The notes below the pieces were generated by a model. That model was not told the origin of the DNA. It worked only from the letters and a program-made list of their open reading frames with translations, and did not search any database. Positions 33,837-45,997 of a DNA stretch of 64,000 nucleotides are shown piece after piece. Position 1 is the stretch's first letter. The number at the start of each line of letters is the position of its first letter. The position numbers and the translations under genes are program-made. Source of the stretch: Ditylenchus dipsaci (taxonomy: Eukaryota; Nematoda; Chromadorea; Rhabditida; Anguinidae); assembly GCA_004194705.1 (NCBI GenBank), contig SADC01001278.1, positions 496,001 to 560,000 on the forward strand, written 5' to 3'.

Positions 33837-34504
33837 AGCTCACTAGGGCAAAAGACGCCTATTGGCGCCTCCATCTTGTCTGTAGCATACTTACCCATCC
33901 ATCAGGCATACCTACATACACCACCTGTCAGCCTACGTACTTCACTCAACAACCTACCAACAAATTAACAACTTACTTAAATGCCATCAAGGAAAAAAGT
34001 TATGCTACCACCAGGATTCGAACTTTTGAAGCTCTAAAAGACATGCCTTGATTCCCCAAGGCAATTCGAGATTCAGTCCAAAATGCTTTTGTCCCCCTGT
34101 GGTTTTTGCAACTTGCAATTGGGGATTTTCAACTGTTTTTATACTAAATCGAAAAAATCGCTCTCTTACGCTCTTCGTCCCAGCCATAGCTGTCAATAAA
34201 AGATTTGAACAAATAATGATTGTGGCTGAGTTATAAAATTTAAAAAACGTGACATCACCCAAATACTATTATAGTATTACTATATAAAGATTAGAAACTG
34301 GAGGTGCAGGGCTAAATGTTGATCTAAAAAACAACTTTAACAATTAGAAAAACATCCATAAATACTCTTGTTTTAGCATTTATATCGGAGTATATCGGAG
34401 TGTGTTTCCAATTACAGCCATAATTTTTTGCCGATTTCTTTTCATCTAACATTTTATTTCAATTTCACCACTGCGTTACTTGCGAGAAAGACTGTTAGAG
34501 GTTA

Positions 34505-34754
34505 CCGTATTTTCTCTAATTATAGACCCGTCTCTAATTATAGACCCCCTTGACTTTGAGGGTATGTACCTCGGCGCAGAGTGAAAATTTTAAAAATATC
34601 TTGTTTGCGTTTTCTTAGCTCCCACGAGCTCTGCCAATCCCGCTTTTTAGATTTTGGTTAAGCACCCAAAAATCTCGAGTTCGACCTCGAAATTTTCCGA
34701 TTTTCCGGAGGTTGAAAAATTATAGACCCGGGTCTATAATTCGAGAAAATACGG
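34505..34754. mobile_element. pogo/Tc-type MITE, copy 4
   Basis: CCGTATTTTCTCTAATTATA ... TATAATTCGAGAAAATACGG, flanked by TA. The subterminal unit is TAATTATAGACCC. The core, in reverse orientation to copy 1, contains CTCCCACGAGCTCTGCC. Confidence 0.85.
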
Positions 34755-36734
34755 TATACAGTACATTAAAAAAATAGCTCAAAGTTAATAAATTTTCGTC
34801 CGTTAAAATTACGGTACTTCTTTAGTCCCTCCCATATTCGGATTTTTGAGAAATGACCTAAATATCGGAATTTCGCCGCGAAAAGAGAGAAATTTGTCGC
34901 AAATTTTTGTTTCGTGCTTTTCTGTTTATTTTTCTTAACTTTTCTCAAAGCAAAACACTATCAGCAAAACACTAAAAATCTTTTGACAAGGTTTAATTTT
35001 TTTATTGGAAACTGCTAAGAAATGTTTCTTTTATCGTGCTGAGCAGAAAAAATGATTTTGGGAGGTCACTTTTTAAAAAAGTGCCAAAATTACCAATGAG
35101 TGTGAAGATCTAAATATGCATCTTGACTTATAGGAATAGTTAGCGCCTTTCCATCATAATTTTCGTTGTCCTTCAGGCTTATAAAGCAATTAATAAAGCT
35201 GGCCATTAGAAACAATAAAAATACTAAAAATTACTTGCAAAGCCAAAATTTATCTTCCCATTACAAAAGCATACCTGTGAGAAACAAAAACCTAATGCAA
35301 AAAAGTGTCATCCTATTACACAAAAATGTCATCCATATGTTGCAATAATGAAAATAATTAGCGAAAAGGTCAATAAAATTATTTATTTATTAATAAGTGT
35401 TTATGAAGTGAGACTTGCAGCAAAAAGTTATTCCGGAAAAGTTCTCTTTCACTGGTCTCATCGGCAGTGAGTGGGCGCTGCTATATTGTTCAGAAGCGCT
35501 TTCACTTTCTCAATCATTTGTCGGTTAATTAAATGATTACATGTAGCCCTGAAAGAGATACTCCAAAGACATCTCGAGAACAAAAAAGCGCGCGTGTTGC
35601 CTTTTGCGAAATAATAATCAATTATGAAAGGAAAATCTTGGTAATCTCTTCTTCTTTCTGAGAATTATCTTTGCTAAGCTAGCAAAAAATTCAGTATACT
35701 ACAGTCTCCAACCTAGACTGACATAAATCATCTCCAAACCAAAAGTAACAAGTAAGATTTATTCGACAGCAAAACTACAAAAATCTGCAAATAAATTACA
35801 TTCGTACCCTGTTTTCGGTACCCTCTTTTTGGTCTTGGTCCACTAAGACAAAAAATCAAATTTTCGGCTAAACTTTTCTTTGCTAAAATTGTCTTTCCAC
35901 CCGAAAAAACACGTTTTCTATTGTATTACTGTGCAGGATCTCGTCGGTTAATGAAAAACTGGTTTTTTGAACCGAATGAATCCAAACCGAAAACTGGGGA
36001 AAAATTAAAACCGCCCTTTGCAATATATCGGTTTATTCACAACAAAAATTAACTAAAAAACCGGTTTCAAAAAAAATTGTCTCAAAAAACATTTTTTTAC
36101 GCTGTTGAGGCTTAGGCGCGGGGTGGCCTAGTGTATGTTAGGACGGAGTAAAATATGGGTTTCTTACTCTTTTTTACTTCTACAAACATATTTGAGTCCC
36201 TCGCAACAAGCGCTAGCCTACTCTTGCCTGCGTATGAGCCTAAACTTTTATATTTCTGGCACAAAAAGTACATTAGAAGGCATTTAGCAGAAAAAATTTG
36301 AAAAAATATATGGGTGCCATAGCAATATTTCAAATTTTTAATCCGTCAACGTATAATTTTGTAAATTTATACTTCTGTAAATGTCGCTAAAAAAATTCAG
36401 CTTAAAAAATTTAAATAGATGTCGGTATTATGACTATCCTTGTACTTTTCTGAATTCCGCTTTGCTTAACAATCCTCAACATTTGCAAAATGAATTTTCG
36501 GCGCTAACAAGTAGCATACCCCCCCCCCAATGAAATTTTTTTTAAACTGTTTCCAAACACCCTATATCGACCTAAAATTGCCTCACAAGCTCGAAAAAGG
36601 CATTATTTTTGTGTTCTAGTCAATAAAAAATTGAGTTTTGGGACCACCCAAATATACCTATTTCGACCATTTTGAAGGGATTTAGGGCCATATTAGGGTG
36701 GGAAAGGACCGAAAAGGGCCAATTTAGGAGGAAG

Positions 36735-36905
36735 GAAGATGTTGAACATAGTTTTGTTGACTGGGGCCTACCACATAAATAAACTCTGGTATGCATACAT
36801 TTTTTATGCATCCAGAGTCACTTTCAAGTGATTTGCGTCTAAGGTATGTAGGTGTGCGTAGGGGGCTTGGTTGGTTAGAGATGCGCGCACTCACTCACCT
36901 TGAAC
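36735..36905. repeat. Dispersed repeat (copy with intact TA site)
   Basis: Carries GGGGCCTACCACATAAATAA, ACTCTGGTATGCATAC and GAGATGCGCGCACTCACTCA. It is the inverted relative of 53740-53930 and of the pogo-split copy at 22060-23030, and supplies an empty site for that insertion. Confidence 0.7.
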
Positions 36906-37110
36906 ATAATTCCGAGCAAGACTCTTGAATAAAAATGCATTTAGAGACTATTTTTGCCCAGCTCCAGTGACCAAAACATGCCAAAACAGGAAAATGGTCG
37001 AAATTTCAAAATGCCCAAAACTCAATTTTTTATTAACCAGAACTCAAAAATAATGTCTTTTTTGAACTCCCGAGGCAACTTTGGGTCGATGTAGGGTGTT
37101 TAAAAACACT

Positions 37111-38114
37111 TTAAAAAAATTTCATTTGGGGGGGGGGGGGGGTATACTCCGATAGGGTCGAATTTTCTATAAGGAAAAATACAAAAAGAGTAACGCAAAA
37201 CTCCACAATTGGATGAGTGTCAAAAGCACAAAAAGCAACCGTCATAGCCGATGCTGTGTGAGGAATTTTGAATAAAACAAATAAAAAATACATCAACAAA
37301 GGCAGAACCAACAAAGCAGTCACAATAAAGGATTGAACCAGAGAAATCACAATAATTGAATTTTGAGTTTTATTTTGAGAAATCTGCTTCTGTCTTTTCA
37401 ATACATGGAAAATAAAAAATTCAAAAGCTGGCGGCTCTAAAAAATTATTCAAATAAGCATAAATAAGCAACTAAAATAGGCACAAATATATAATTAGTGG
37501 GAATAACCATAAAAGTCGGTTCAGTTTTAAAGTAGTCCATCAGAGTTGGGTCATAAGCTGCTGTCCATGCCGTAGCATTTTGTCGATCTTGCTTAACCGC
37601 TGAGAAAACATTGTAGGTGATACAACAATATAGGCAAAACAACAAAACTGACGCTTTTGCAATGAAACTTTTGATGTTTAACCAATTTAAATATTTATTT
37701 TCGAATATTAATAATTATCGTACAACTAATGTTAGCATTATTCCACTGACCATATATTTGCAGTTGCTCCAAAACACAGCAGTATGTAGACCACGCTGCT
37801 AAAGTTGCCAAAAAGATACATGGTAAAACATTTTGGTATTCACCAATCAAAGGTGTTAAGATAACAGGTTTGGAAGTGCTCATGCAAGTCTGGAACACCA
37901 AACACCATAAAATGTGGTTTAGAATGAACCATTTGAAGCTGCCTAGGGTCTTGCATTTGGTCAAGATTACGTAGAACATAAATGGGGCTAACAACCAGGT
38001 GGTTAGAAGAGTGAAACTGGAGTAATAGAAGTAAAATTTTAGCAGAGAGTCTGAGGGAAGCCCAAGCTGCAAGGTACAATAGTTTTTTGAGTATTCGAAG
38101 TGTCCGAAAACCAT
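37111..38114 (-). pseudogene. srh-like 7TM chemoreceptor, frames broken
   Basis: Starts at ATG 38114 with FEYSKNYCTLQ and then the first TM segments; TLGSFKWFILNHILWCLVFQ matches the SRH pattern (KSVKWYLLNLHFW). The second block (37445-37690) has IKSFIAKASVLLFCLYCCIT and FMVIPTNYIFVPILVAYL. The third (37165-37440) has FFIFHVLKRQKQISQNKTQN and a TM6/TM7 pair. The final KIRPYR near 37150-37167 is the SRH C-terminal motif, but sits in a shifted frame, as does the join at 37445-37475. Either small introns are missed or the gene is a pseudogene. A run of G (37127-37142) follows. Known family role: nematode chemosensory receptors on ciliated neurons. Confidence 0.6.
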
Positions 38115-38499
38115 GTCTATAAGGTATGAATTTGTATCCTATTGTGTTCTCGTGCTGCTTTGGTGAGAGTAATAGTTTTGACTTTTTCGGTCTCACGTTC
38201 GATTCCTTGTGCCTGAATCTTTTTTTGGCAATCACCGGAATAATTTGTAACTACAATGATTTGTTACAAATTAATAATAAGAAATTTTAATGCTGAACGC
38301 ATATAACGCGCCGCAGATAATTTTTTTTGAGACATCGAGAATGGGAGTTCGAGAGATAGAGTTCAAACGGTACAACAACATCAATTACCATTTTCTCTCT
38401 AATACAAGCCCCCTCCTGATTTGTTTGGCATTTGGCTTTTGGTAGGTTGACGTCCCGTACTTTTTGTGCCATTTTTTAAACTCGCGCCATTTTTAATTA

Positions 38500-38747
38500 C
38501 CGTATTTATTCTAATTGCCGCACATGTGCGCTTATTTTTCAATCACCCAAAAATCGGAAATTTTCGAATTCGATCTGGAGATTTTTGGGTGCTCAACCAT
38601 CTGAACATTGGGATCGGTAGAGCTCGTGGGAGTTAATAAAATGCATCAAACAGCTTTGTAAAATATTTACTTTGCTCCGAGAAATAAGTCCTCAAAGTTG
38701 GGGGTGTGCGGTTATTAGAGACTGTGCTGCAATTAGAAGAAATACGG
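38500..38747. mobile_element. pogo/Tc-type MITE, copy 5
   Basis: CCGTATTTATTCTAATTGCC ... AATTAGAAGAAATACGG with TA on both sides. The subterminal unit is AATTGCCGCACA / TGTGCTGCAATT. The core shares GAGCTCGTGGGAGTTAA with copies 1 and 10. Confidence 0.85.
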
Positions 38748-39346
38748 TATGATTTTTGTTGTCTATAAGACATTTTTAGTCCCGCTTTACATGGGCTGGC
38801 CTATCCTAAGCCTAAGACTCCGCCTTAGTTAGAAAATTATTCATTAAATAGCCGAAATTAAATAAGGCGCAAATTCAAACAAGCTGGCACAAAAAAAGTA
38901 TTAAACGCCCATACGCCTGTTTTTACCTGTTTTTTGAGAGCTTCTCTCAGGCAAGTTAACACCCCTTTGTAGCTCATATCACTGGCGACAAAATGCTTGG
39001 TAATTTGCCGTTCCCCACCCGAGGCCGTCGATTTTTTCTGCCTTTCTTTTTTATAAATTGTCTTTAAACAGTCTGGTCCAAAAACCTCCGAGGCATCTTA
39101 TTTCGCTAATGATTTTTGGAACAAGCAAAATTTTTTGGCACTTTTAATGCAGGATCTCTTTAGTATAATACCTAAAAAAGGGTTTTACAGCTAAATCGTG
39201 TACTATCTTTGAAATTGTTTCAGGCTGCAATGAATACTGATCCGAACTGGCTGCGTGGTGTTTTGGCTGTTGTGCAAAACAATCCGATATGCAATTTTCA
39301 ATTTACATATCTCTTTTGCGATTTGAGTGTTTTTTCATTTTCAAGT

Positions 39347-39565
39347 TGATTTCATCACTACCCGTCCACATGCTGAAAATTCAAACAAGGGTAATGCCAA
39401 GTTCGTTCATGATGGAAGGATGTTTTTTAAACACCGCAATCTCAAGGGCAAGAATGTGGGCATCATCTCGACTATGTGTGATCAAGGGACGATTTCGGGC
39501 TGCAGAGAAAGAGCTTGGTTCAATCAAGATGGAATGCATGGAAATGCATTTATTTAGCGATACTT
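39347..39565 (+). pseudogene. FLYWCH-type zinc-finger fragment of a transposon
   Basis: The plus frame reads FVHDGRMFFKHRNLKGKNVG and TMCDQGTISGCRERAWFNQD. The DGxxFFKHRxxKGK ... C...GCRxRA pattern fits FLYWCH fingers, which are common at the N-terminus of nematode MULE transposases. No catalytic part and no final H-x-H are seen. Confidence 0.45.
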
Positions 39566-39808
39566 AACGAAAATAAAAACTTAAATATGCGTTAGAAAGC
39601 TCTTCACCTCTCCTACAAAATAAGATATTATAAATATGTGAATGGTTATTTTATCAAAGGCCACAGACCTTTTCACAAAACCCCTTCCAGTCATTTTAGT
39701 TGTTTCTAAAAAATGAAAGTTTCAGCCGAAAAGTTGCCCTTCTAAAAAAATCCACCGCGATAGAAAGATTCTCCATAAAATTTTGCACCAGAATGTGCTG
39801 GTCTTACA

Positions 39809-40674
39809 CATACTTGGACACGCGAAAAAAGAGCGGCAGCGGCGGCGGCGAGCGGCGGGCTGCCAGAAAAACAGCGGCAGCGGCGGAAAAAGAGGCGGCG
39901 GCGGCGGCGGAAGGGCCGAAAAGCAGCGGCGGCGGCAGCGGCGGCAGCGGCGGCAGCGGCGGCAGCGGCGGCAGCGGCGGCAGCGGCGGCAGCGGCGGGT
40001 CAAAAATGAGCGGCGGCGGCAGCGGCGTGTGAAAAAAATTTTATTTACTACTTTATTTAAAAAAATTTCACTATACTTATTATTAAATTTTCGTAACTTT
40101 GAGTTATTGACAATTTTAATGACAATACACTTGGGAACTCAATCAAATGTTCATTTACTATAATAATGTGAGTGCATAGAGAAGGATGGTGAAAATCTAC
40201 ATTCGTGAACCGGTTCCCGAGGCTTTGGGCTCAAAATTAAGTGCAAACGTGAAATGTGCTGCTTCTGGATTCATTCAGGAAGTAATCCCCACACGCTCAC
40301 TACACTTCAGTACTGCCAACATGTGGACATGTAGCTAAAAGAGATGCACAAAGATTTGCGTCAGAGAAATCAATAAAAAGACAATTTAAGCCTCCTCTTT
40401 CGCAAACTAAGTGTTTTGTTATTTTGTAACGCAGTTTTGTAACGTACAAAATAAAAAATAAAAACGAATTTTGAAGGTTCAAACAAGCGGCGGAGGCAGC
40501 GCCGGAAGCAGCGGCATAGGCAGCGGCGGTGACTGAAAAAAAGCGGTGGAAGCAGCGGCGGTGACTAAAAATGGAGCGGCGGCGGCAGCGGCGGCTAAAA
40601 AATGCAGCGGCGAACGGCGCGGCGAGCGGCGCCGCTCGCCGCCCGCCGCTAGCGGCGCCGCTCGTCCAAGTATG
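39809..40674. mobile_element. hAT-type element with GGCGGCAGC arrays, CATANTTGGAC family
   Basis: Ends CATACTTGGAC / GTCCAAGTATG with a perfect 8-bp duplication GTCTTACA (39801-39808, 40675-40682). Both ends carry long GCGGCGGCAGCGGC arrays, while the middle is AT-rich. The arrays give spurious Gly-Gly-Ser, Arg-Arg and Ala frames. The restored target site is continuous sequence. Confidence 0.85.
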
Positions 40675-40748
40675 GTCTTACATTCAAGCCTTGGCATGTT
40701 AAAGCTTGATTCATCGAGCTATCCTAGCAAACGTTGAATGAAATGTGT

Positions 40749-42558
40749 GGCGCTACCACGGTTCATAAAAAATTGATTCATTTTAAAGCGAATTCGTAAA
40801 AAACGGGTTTTATAAAAAATAGAATTCTTCAAAAACCGGATTTCGAAAAAAAATTAATTTGTTTCAAAACGGTTTGGCAAAATGAAGTTTTAAAAAATAT
40901 ATAGTTTTATGAATATTTAATTCAACAATAAATAGGTTTATCCAGATTTCTCGACAAATTTATTTCACAACTGGATAAAAAAAGTATCTCAGCGACAGTG
41001 TGATCTTGAAAAAAGGAAAAATTAACCGGTTATTGTAAATTCGGCCAAACCATCAATATATGGTCGAATTATAACCATTTTCACAGTTACTTCAATATGA
41101 ATTTTCACAGTTAAGAATTGCAAATTTCTAGCTGGAGAGTATGCAACCATTAGCACGTAAACAATTTGGTAAAATGACCGGCCATCTTCCGCCATATGGC
41201 CGTGCCCTAACTCAAGTTAAAACACAGTTTTACACGAACCAACTACAAACGAACCCTCACACTTTTATTTAACGTAATCAAACAAAATCACCCGTTCAGA
41301 TCACATAACAAAAACTGGGATTGTACATATTTATAAATCTGATCCACTTTGTAGCTTGCAGAGATGCTCTTTCTTTGTGCCGAAATTCGTTTGTCTTCTG
41401 CCTTTTGCTTCACTGGAGTACCTGTTTGAAGGGAGATGAGATGAGCTTCTTGGAGCGAGCACTCTTGTTTCAGCTTGCCTAGCCAGCGCCAAAATCGAAT
41501 TCTCTTACCATTTTTGTTCCCATGGCGTATTTAAGAGCATTGTGCCAGGCTTCAAGGAGTTTGTCCTTTTTCGCCTTACCTTCCAGCGTTAATTGGTAGC
41601 AATTCCAAAGTAACACAGAAAACATTGGTCTTGCACCACGTGCAACATCTCCAATCCATGTCTATAACAGAAGTCAACACATGAAACTGCGAGAATTCGT
41701 TAAAAATAATATACCTCACGGAAGTACTTTAAAAATTCTGTTCGGCGGAGTTATCTGGACACTGAGCGTTGTAGCGAATTACCAAGTCGTATGCTTCTTT
41801 AACATCCGTCGAAGGAACATAGGCGAGAGATTTCAGCTGATCGAAAAGTTGGCTGAATTGACCTCCCTGTTTGTAGTTACGAACGAGTCCTAACTTTTGA
41901 ACCTTCCGAAAGAGTGTTTGAGCAAAGTGGAAGTATCATCTGAATTTGTTTCCATTTCCATTTTGCAGCCTTCTTGTTGTTTCACGCATTTCCAATGAGT
42001 GATCTGTTGCTTGTCCTTGTAACCAGCAAAGTAAACTTCTCCTAGATCAGTACTTGTAATGTTACTAGAAATTATGATAAAAGCCTACCATCCAGAATCA
42101 CCATACGCCTTCCCTTCTTGCTCTTAATAAACTCGATGGCAAGACCCGTAATGATCTGAGGCTTACGCTTCCGCTTTCGACCCACTTGGACGTTTCTGGT
42201 TGACTGTTGGATTTGGCTTGAGCTTATTTCCTCTTCCTCCAATGATCCTTGCTCACTCGCATCACAGCTGCTCGCTTCATCAGGGCTGCTGTACGGGTCT
42301 TCGAGATTCATCAGGAGCGCTTAATTTAATGAAAATAGTAATAGAAATGTCGATCAGAAAGCAATTAAAAATACGTATTTAAACAATGATTCATGAAATC
42401 AAAATATCGTAAAGTTTCATTTTGCCAGACCGTTTTGAAACAAATTATTTTTTTTTCGAAATCCGGTTTTCGAAGAATTCTATTTTTTATTTTTATGAAA
42501 CCCGTTTTTACGAATTCGCTTTAAAATGAATCAATTTTTTATAAACCGTGGTAGCGCC
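40749..42558 (-). mobile_element. Internally deleted MULE
   Basis: About 150-bp terminal repeats begin GGCGCTACCACGGTT and contain GATTCATTTTAAAGCGAATT. The flanks AAATGTGT (40741-40748, 42559-42566) are an 8-bp duplication. Only 75 bp separate it from the hAT element at its left. Confidence 0.85.
41517..42311 (-). pseudogene. MULE transposase with the catalytic middle deleted
   Basis: Minus-strand exons read an acidic N-terminus, then VGRKRKRKPQIITGLAIEFI, a FLYWCH finger (ILDGEVYFAGYKDKQQITHW with KCVKQQEGCKMEME) and, after a frame change near 41915, FHFAQTLFRKVQKLGLVRNY, LKSLAYVPSTDVKEAYDLVI and TWIGDVARGARPMFSVLLWN. The last pieces are the C-terminal half of the MULE domain, starting exactly at its FHF motif. 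The DDE core between finger and FHF is missing, so the element is non-autonomous. Confidence 0.7.
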
Positions 42559-43293
42559 AAATGTGTTGATTTGAATTTTGTTTCTGAAATTCTTGTTAAA
42601 TTTAGTCGTTTTTGTTAGGTATCTTTTGAGATGAATAAAAGTTGTTATACAAGTTTATTGTCATTCTCTTGCCGAGAGCTCTAACAAAAAGTGTCCAAAA
42701 AGTGTCTGATTGTCCAACTTTTCGAAGCTGGGAGACCAGTTTGGTAAGAAACTTGCGCGTATATTTAAGAGCTTTTTATATTATATGACAGGTCTAATAA
42801 AGTATTCCATTTTAATTAGGTTTTACGATTAAACATAAAAAAATGTGTGAATACTATCAATTACGTAGTTTTCGCAACTTTTTTATTCAAATCATTTTTG
42901 CAAGTGTGTGTAATTAAATTAGTTTTCGCAAAAGGCTTCGAAAAACATTCATTTTAATGAAATTCTCGCAAATTATGTTCATGTTTTGTGTTTTTCTGCA
43001 AATTTTTGCAGAGGAAATTTAAATTTAGGAAACTAAAATAATGTGTTTTTGAGTGTAAAAATAAGGGATCTTTTTTATGTTATATTGCAAAAATTTCGCA
43101 TCCTCTTCTTTCTTTCTTTCGGACAACGTAACATTGTCTCCAAAGTCAAAATTAAGGGTAATTTATAATAAGTCTCATTATGTCTAGAGTAGTTCACAAG
43201 ATGGCCAACCTCAAAGTAGCCAACGTGTTACTGGCTGACTAAAAAAAATTCCTACACGGTAAGAGTGCCATTAAACTAATTTTTCATACATTA

Positions 43294-43423
43294 CCGTATT
43301 CCTTATATTAACTCCCCGTGGGGAGTTAATCTTTAAAAATCTTTAAATTGTTAATTAAAAATGGCCCTAACTCTGAAATCCTAGTAAAAAAACGAGGGTG
43401 GAGAGTTATTAGAGGAAATACGG
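43294..43423. mobile_element. pogo/Tc-type MITE, copy 6 (short)
   Basis: CCGTATTCCTTATATTAACT ... GTTATTAGAGGAAATACGG with TA on both sides; 130 bp. The subterminal unit is AACTCCCCGTGGGGAGTTAA. Confidence 0.8.
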
Positions 43424-44074
43424 TATATAACGGTATGACATTTTGAAAGCCTGACAACTTTACAGCAAATGTTATACCGTAAATATTTCCGCTCGACTTT
43501 CAGGGTCTGTATCTCTGAGCAGGTTGAATATTCTACAAAGTTGTAGAAAATCTACAAACTAAAAGATGTGTTTTTTAGTCTAGGATATATATTGGAATAG
43601 TTTTTAGTAGTTTTTTTAAAGAAAAATTGGTTAAATTTACCTATACCCCCAGCACTCACCCTATGCTAACACTCCTTGGCCTAGGTCGATGTCGTTTTTT
43701 TCAACTTCTTTTGTCATCAGAGATGAAATTTTCTACATTTTTCGTATTGCTTTCTTAACTAAACGGAAGCTTAGATTATAAGCTATCTTGCATCTTTCGA
43801 AAATGCGCAAAAGGCATCATAACTTTTTAGGTACTTTATGTTTGGAAAATCTATAATATGAATCTTGAAGAGAGAATGCAGGGCTATCTTTTGATTTGTA
43901 ATTTGTTCGAATATCATAAAAATTTATAGCCGAAAAAAAATTACAAGGTAAGCCTTTGATGAGGACTTATATTCAAACGGTTATTGGCTCTTTCACGGAC
44001 TGCGACTCAGACTGAGACAGACAAAAAACAGACTGAAATTAAAGGAGGGGGAAAAACTATTTAGGTTGGAAAAG

Positions 44075-44150
44075 TGGCTTCGGTGGTGCAGTGGATAAGC
44101 GTTTGTGTTTTATGGCCCAAAATCGTAAGATTCAGTACTAAATGAAATTC
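44075..44150 (+). pseudogene. Decayed tRNA-like sequence
   Basis: TGGTGCAGTGGATAAGCG is a tRNA box A/D-arm sequence. The expected box B is only a weak GATTCAGTACT. Best read as a relic of a tRNA or SINE. Confidence 0.3.
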
Positions 44151-44932
44151 AAATTTTAAGTGCACACACAAAAATCTATTTCGAAAACATTATGGACAAA
44201 ATTAGGGTGGTCCCGCGTGAATTCGAATTTTGCAAATTATCAAGTTTCGTGGTCCATTAAAGACCAAAAAATTAGTCCAAGTCTCAGACTAAGTCTCAGT
44301 CTGCGATGGCTCGTTCACAGACTAAGACTTAGAGTGAGACTAAATGGTGTCCATAGAGCTCTTTTAAACTAAAAGTGGGAATTAAGTGGCAAGGAAGGCG
44401 GATGAAGTCTGCAGAAAACACTTGAAAAGGCTTTGGAAATCAAGCGCCGCAGTAGGGCAGGTCTCCTTCCCCATGACAATGCCACTTCTCATATGGCTAC
44501 AAAAACGAAAAAGAGACAGTAAGGAGCACCTGGGAGATGTATTGCTTGTGTCTTTATTTGAATTTATGTCCAAATTCAACCGATTATTTAGGTGTTCTAA
44601 TTAGTCTCGGGATTGATAAAAGTTAAATATGATTAACAAACTAAATGAGACGCTAAAAAGGGCCGCACAACACTGTTTGACACTTTCTTACTTCAAATTT
44701 TGAAATTTGTCGACAGTTCTTTTAAACAGTCTGGTTCTGTAAAATTGCAAGGATACTGATTTTGCCGTTCGCTTTCTCAGAAACTTAATTTTTTTTTAAA
44801 GAAAAAACTCGATTTAAGGGAAGGCTGCTTAAAAACAGTGTTTTCAACCGAGGTTTTGTTTTTTAGAGGAAAAAATGTTGGATTTTTGAAAAACAAACTT
44901 GATTCTCTCAAAAAATTAAAAAAATTAATATA

Positions 44933-45089
44933 CCGTATTTCCTCTAATAGAGCCCCCCTCTCTAATAGAGCCCCCCCCCTGTTTTTTTGACTAGAACTTC
45001 AGAGTTAGGGCCATTTTTGATTTACAATTTCAAGATTTTTGGGCATTCGAAAAATAAAGCCCCCGGGGGCTCTATTAGAGGAAATACGG
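44933..45089. mobile_element. pogo/Tc-type MITE, copy 7
   Basis: CCGTATTTCCTCTAATAGAG ... CTATTAGAGGAAATACGG flanked by TA. The subterminal unit TCTAATAGAGCCCCCC is repeated twice on the left. Confidence 0.85.
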
Positions 45090-45997
45090 TAGACAAAAAA
45101 GGTATCAAACCCGGTCACTGGGCTGGTCCCTTCATTGTCCTTAAATAAAGAGTGAAATGCAATGCACAACAATTTTAAAATCCGTTTTATTCAAAAAAAT
45201 AATGAAATAAAAAATGAACCGTTTTTCACAACCGTGTATTCTGGAAAAAAGATTTAAAAAAATTGAGAATTACATTTTTACGAACAACTAATTAATAAGA
45301 GCATTCTCTATCTAAACTATTTTTTTAATAAAATTGCTCTAAAACACAGATTGACCGTTTACAAGTTATCTAAACAAAATTCACTCGTTTTCAATTAGTT
45401 TCCAAATATTACAATGTTCGCCAAATATATTAGAAAAAAGCAGATAACAACAGTAACATAACATATAAATATAAAAAAAAGACAAACAATATTGTTAAAA
45501 AAACCAGAGTGGGTGTAAATATGGCATTCTAGGTGTGTGTATGTGTGGGACTTTTGGCTGTACAGCTGAGGAAAAACTATTAGACACTGCAAAACTTTCT
45601 TTGAACACAAACAGCTCAAAGTATTTTTTAAAGATTTTCATATTTTAGCTGCATTTCAAAAATTAACAAGACGTATAATTTATATTGTACGTTCACTTTT
45701 CAGCCATTCAAAAATCAAAATTTTTTTTGCTTGATATTGAAAATTTTAGATGCCTAAATTGAGCTCTGGGCTTTTTTGGTTTGTTTTTAGAACCCATAAT
45801 TTTTATTTTTTGTAATCTTTTATTAGGGCTTAAAATCGCATTAAAAGCGACTGGAAAATAAAATTTTGTCATTTTTGGCAGGACGAAAATGAAAATTTAA
45901 TCTTGAATAAATACTTTAAACTCTAGTGATTTGTCTTCCTAATTTTCAATGAGGCGAAAACCGAAGTATGGAGATGTATAGAAAAATGGGGATAATA

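Larger units (their letters stand above)
33282..37110. other. Repeat-rich stretch right of the mlt-10-like gene, no gene seen
   Basis: Contains a hAT MITE, a pogo MITE, CCAAGG-type repeat pieces (34055, 35830), a degenerate copy of the AGAGTAGGCCAGCGTGTGTT family (36105-36245), poly-C/poly-G tracts and the dispersed repeat of 36735-36900. The missing first exon(s) of the mlt-10-like gene, with a signal peptide, should be here or further right, but I could not identify them. Confidence 0.5.

Noticed and set aside
39700..40163. Gly-Ser-rich and Arg-rich frames of 90-126 codons
   Set aside because: Produced by GGCGGCAGC arrays at the end of a hAT element; all frames on both strands are open there.
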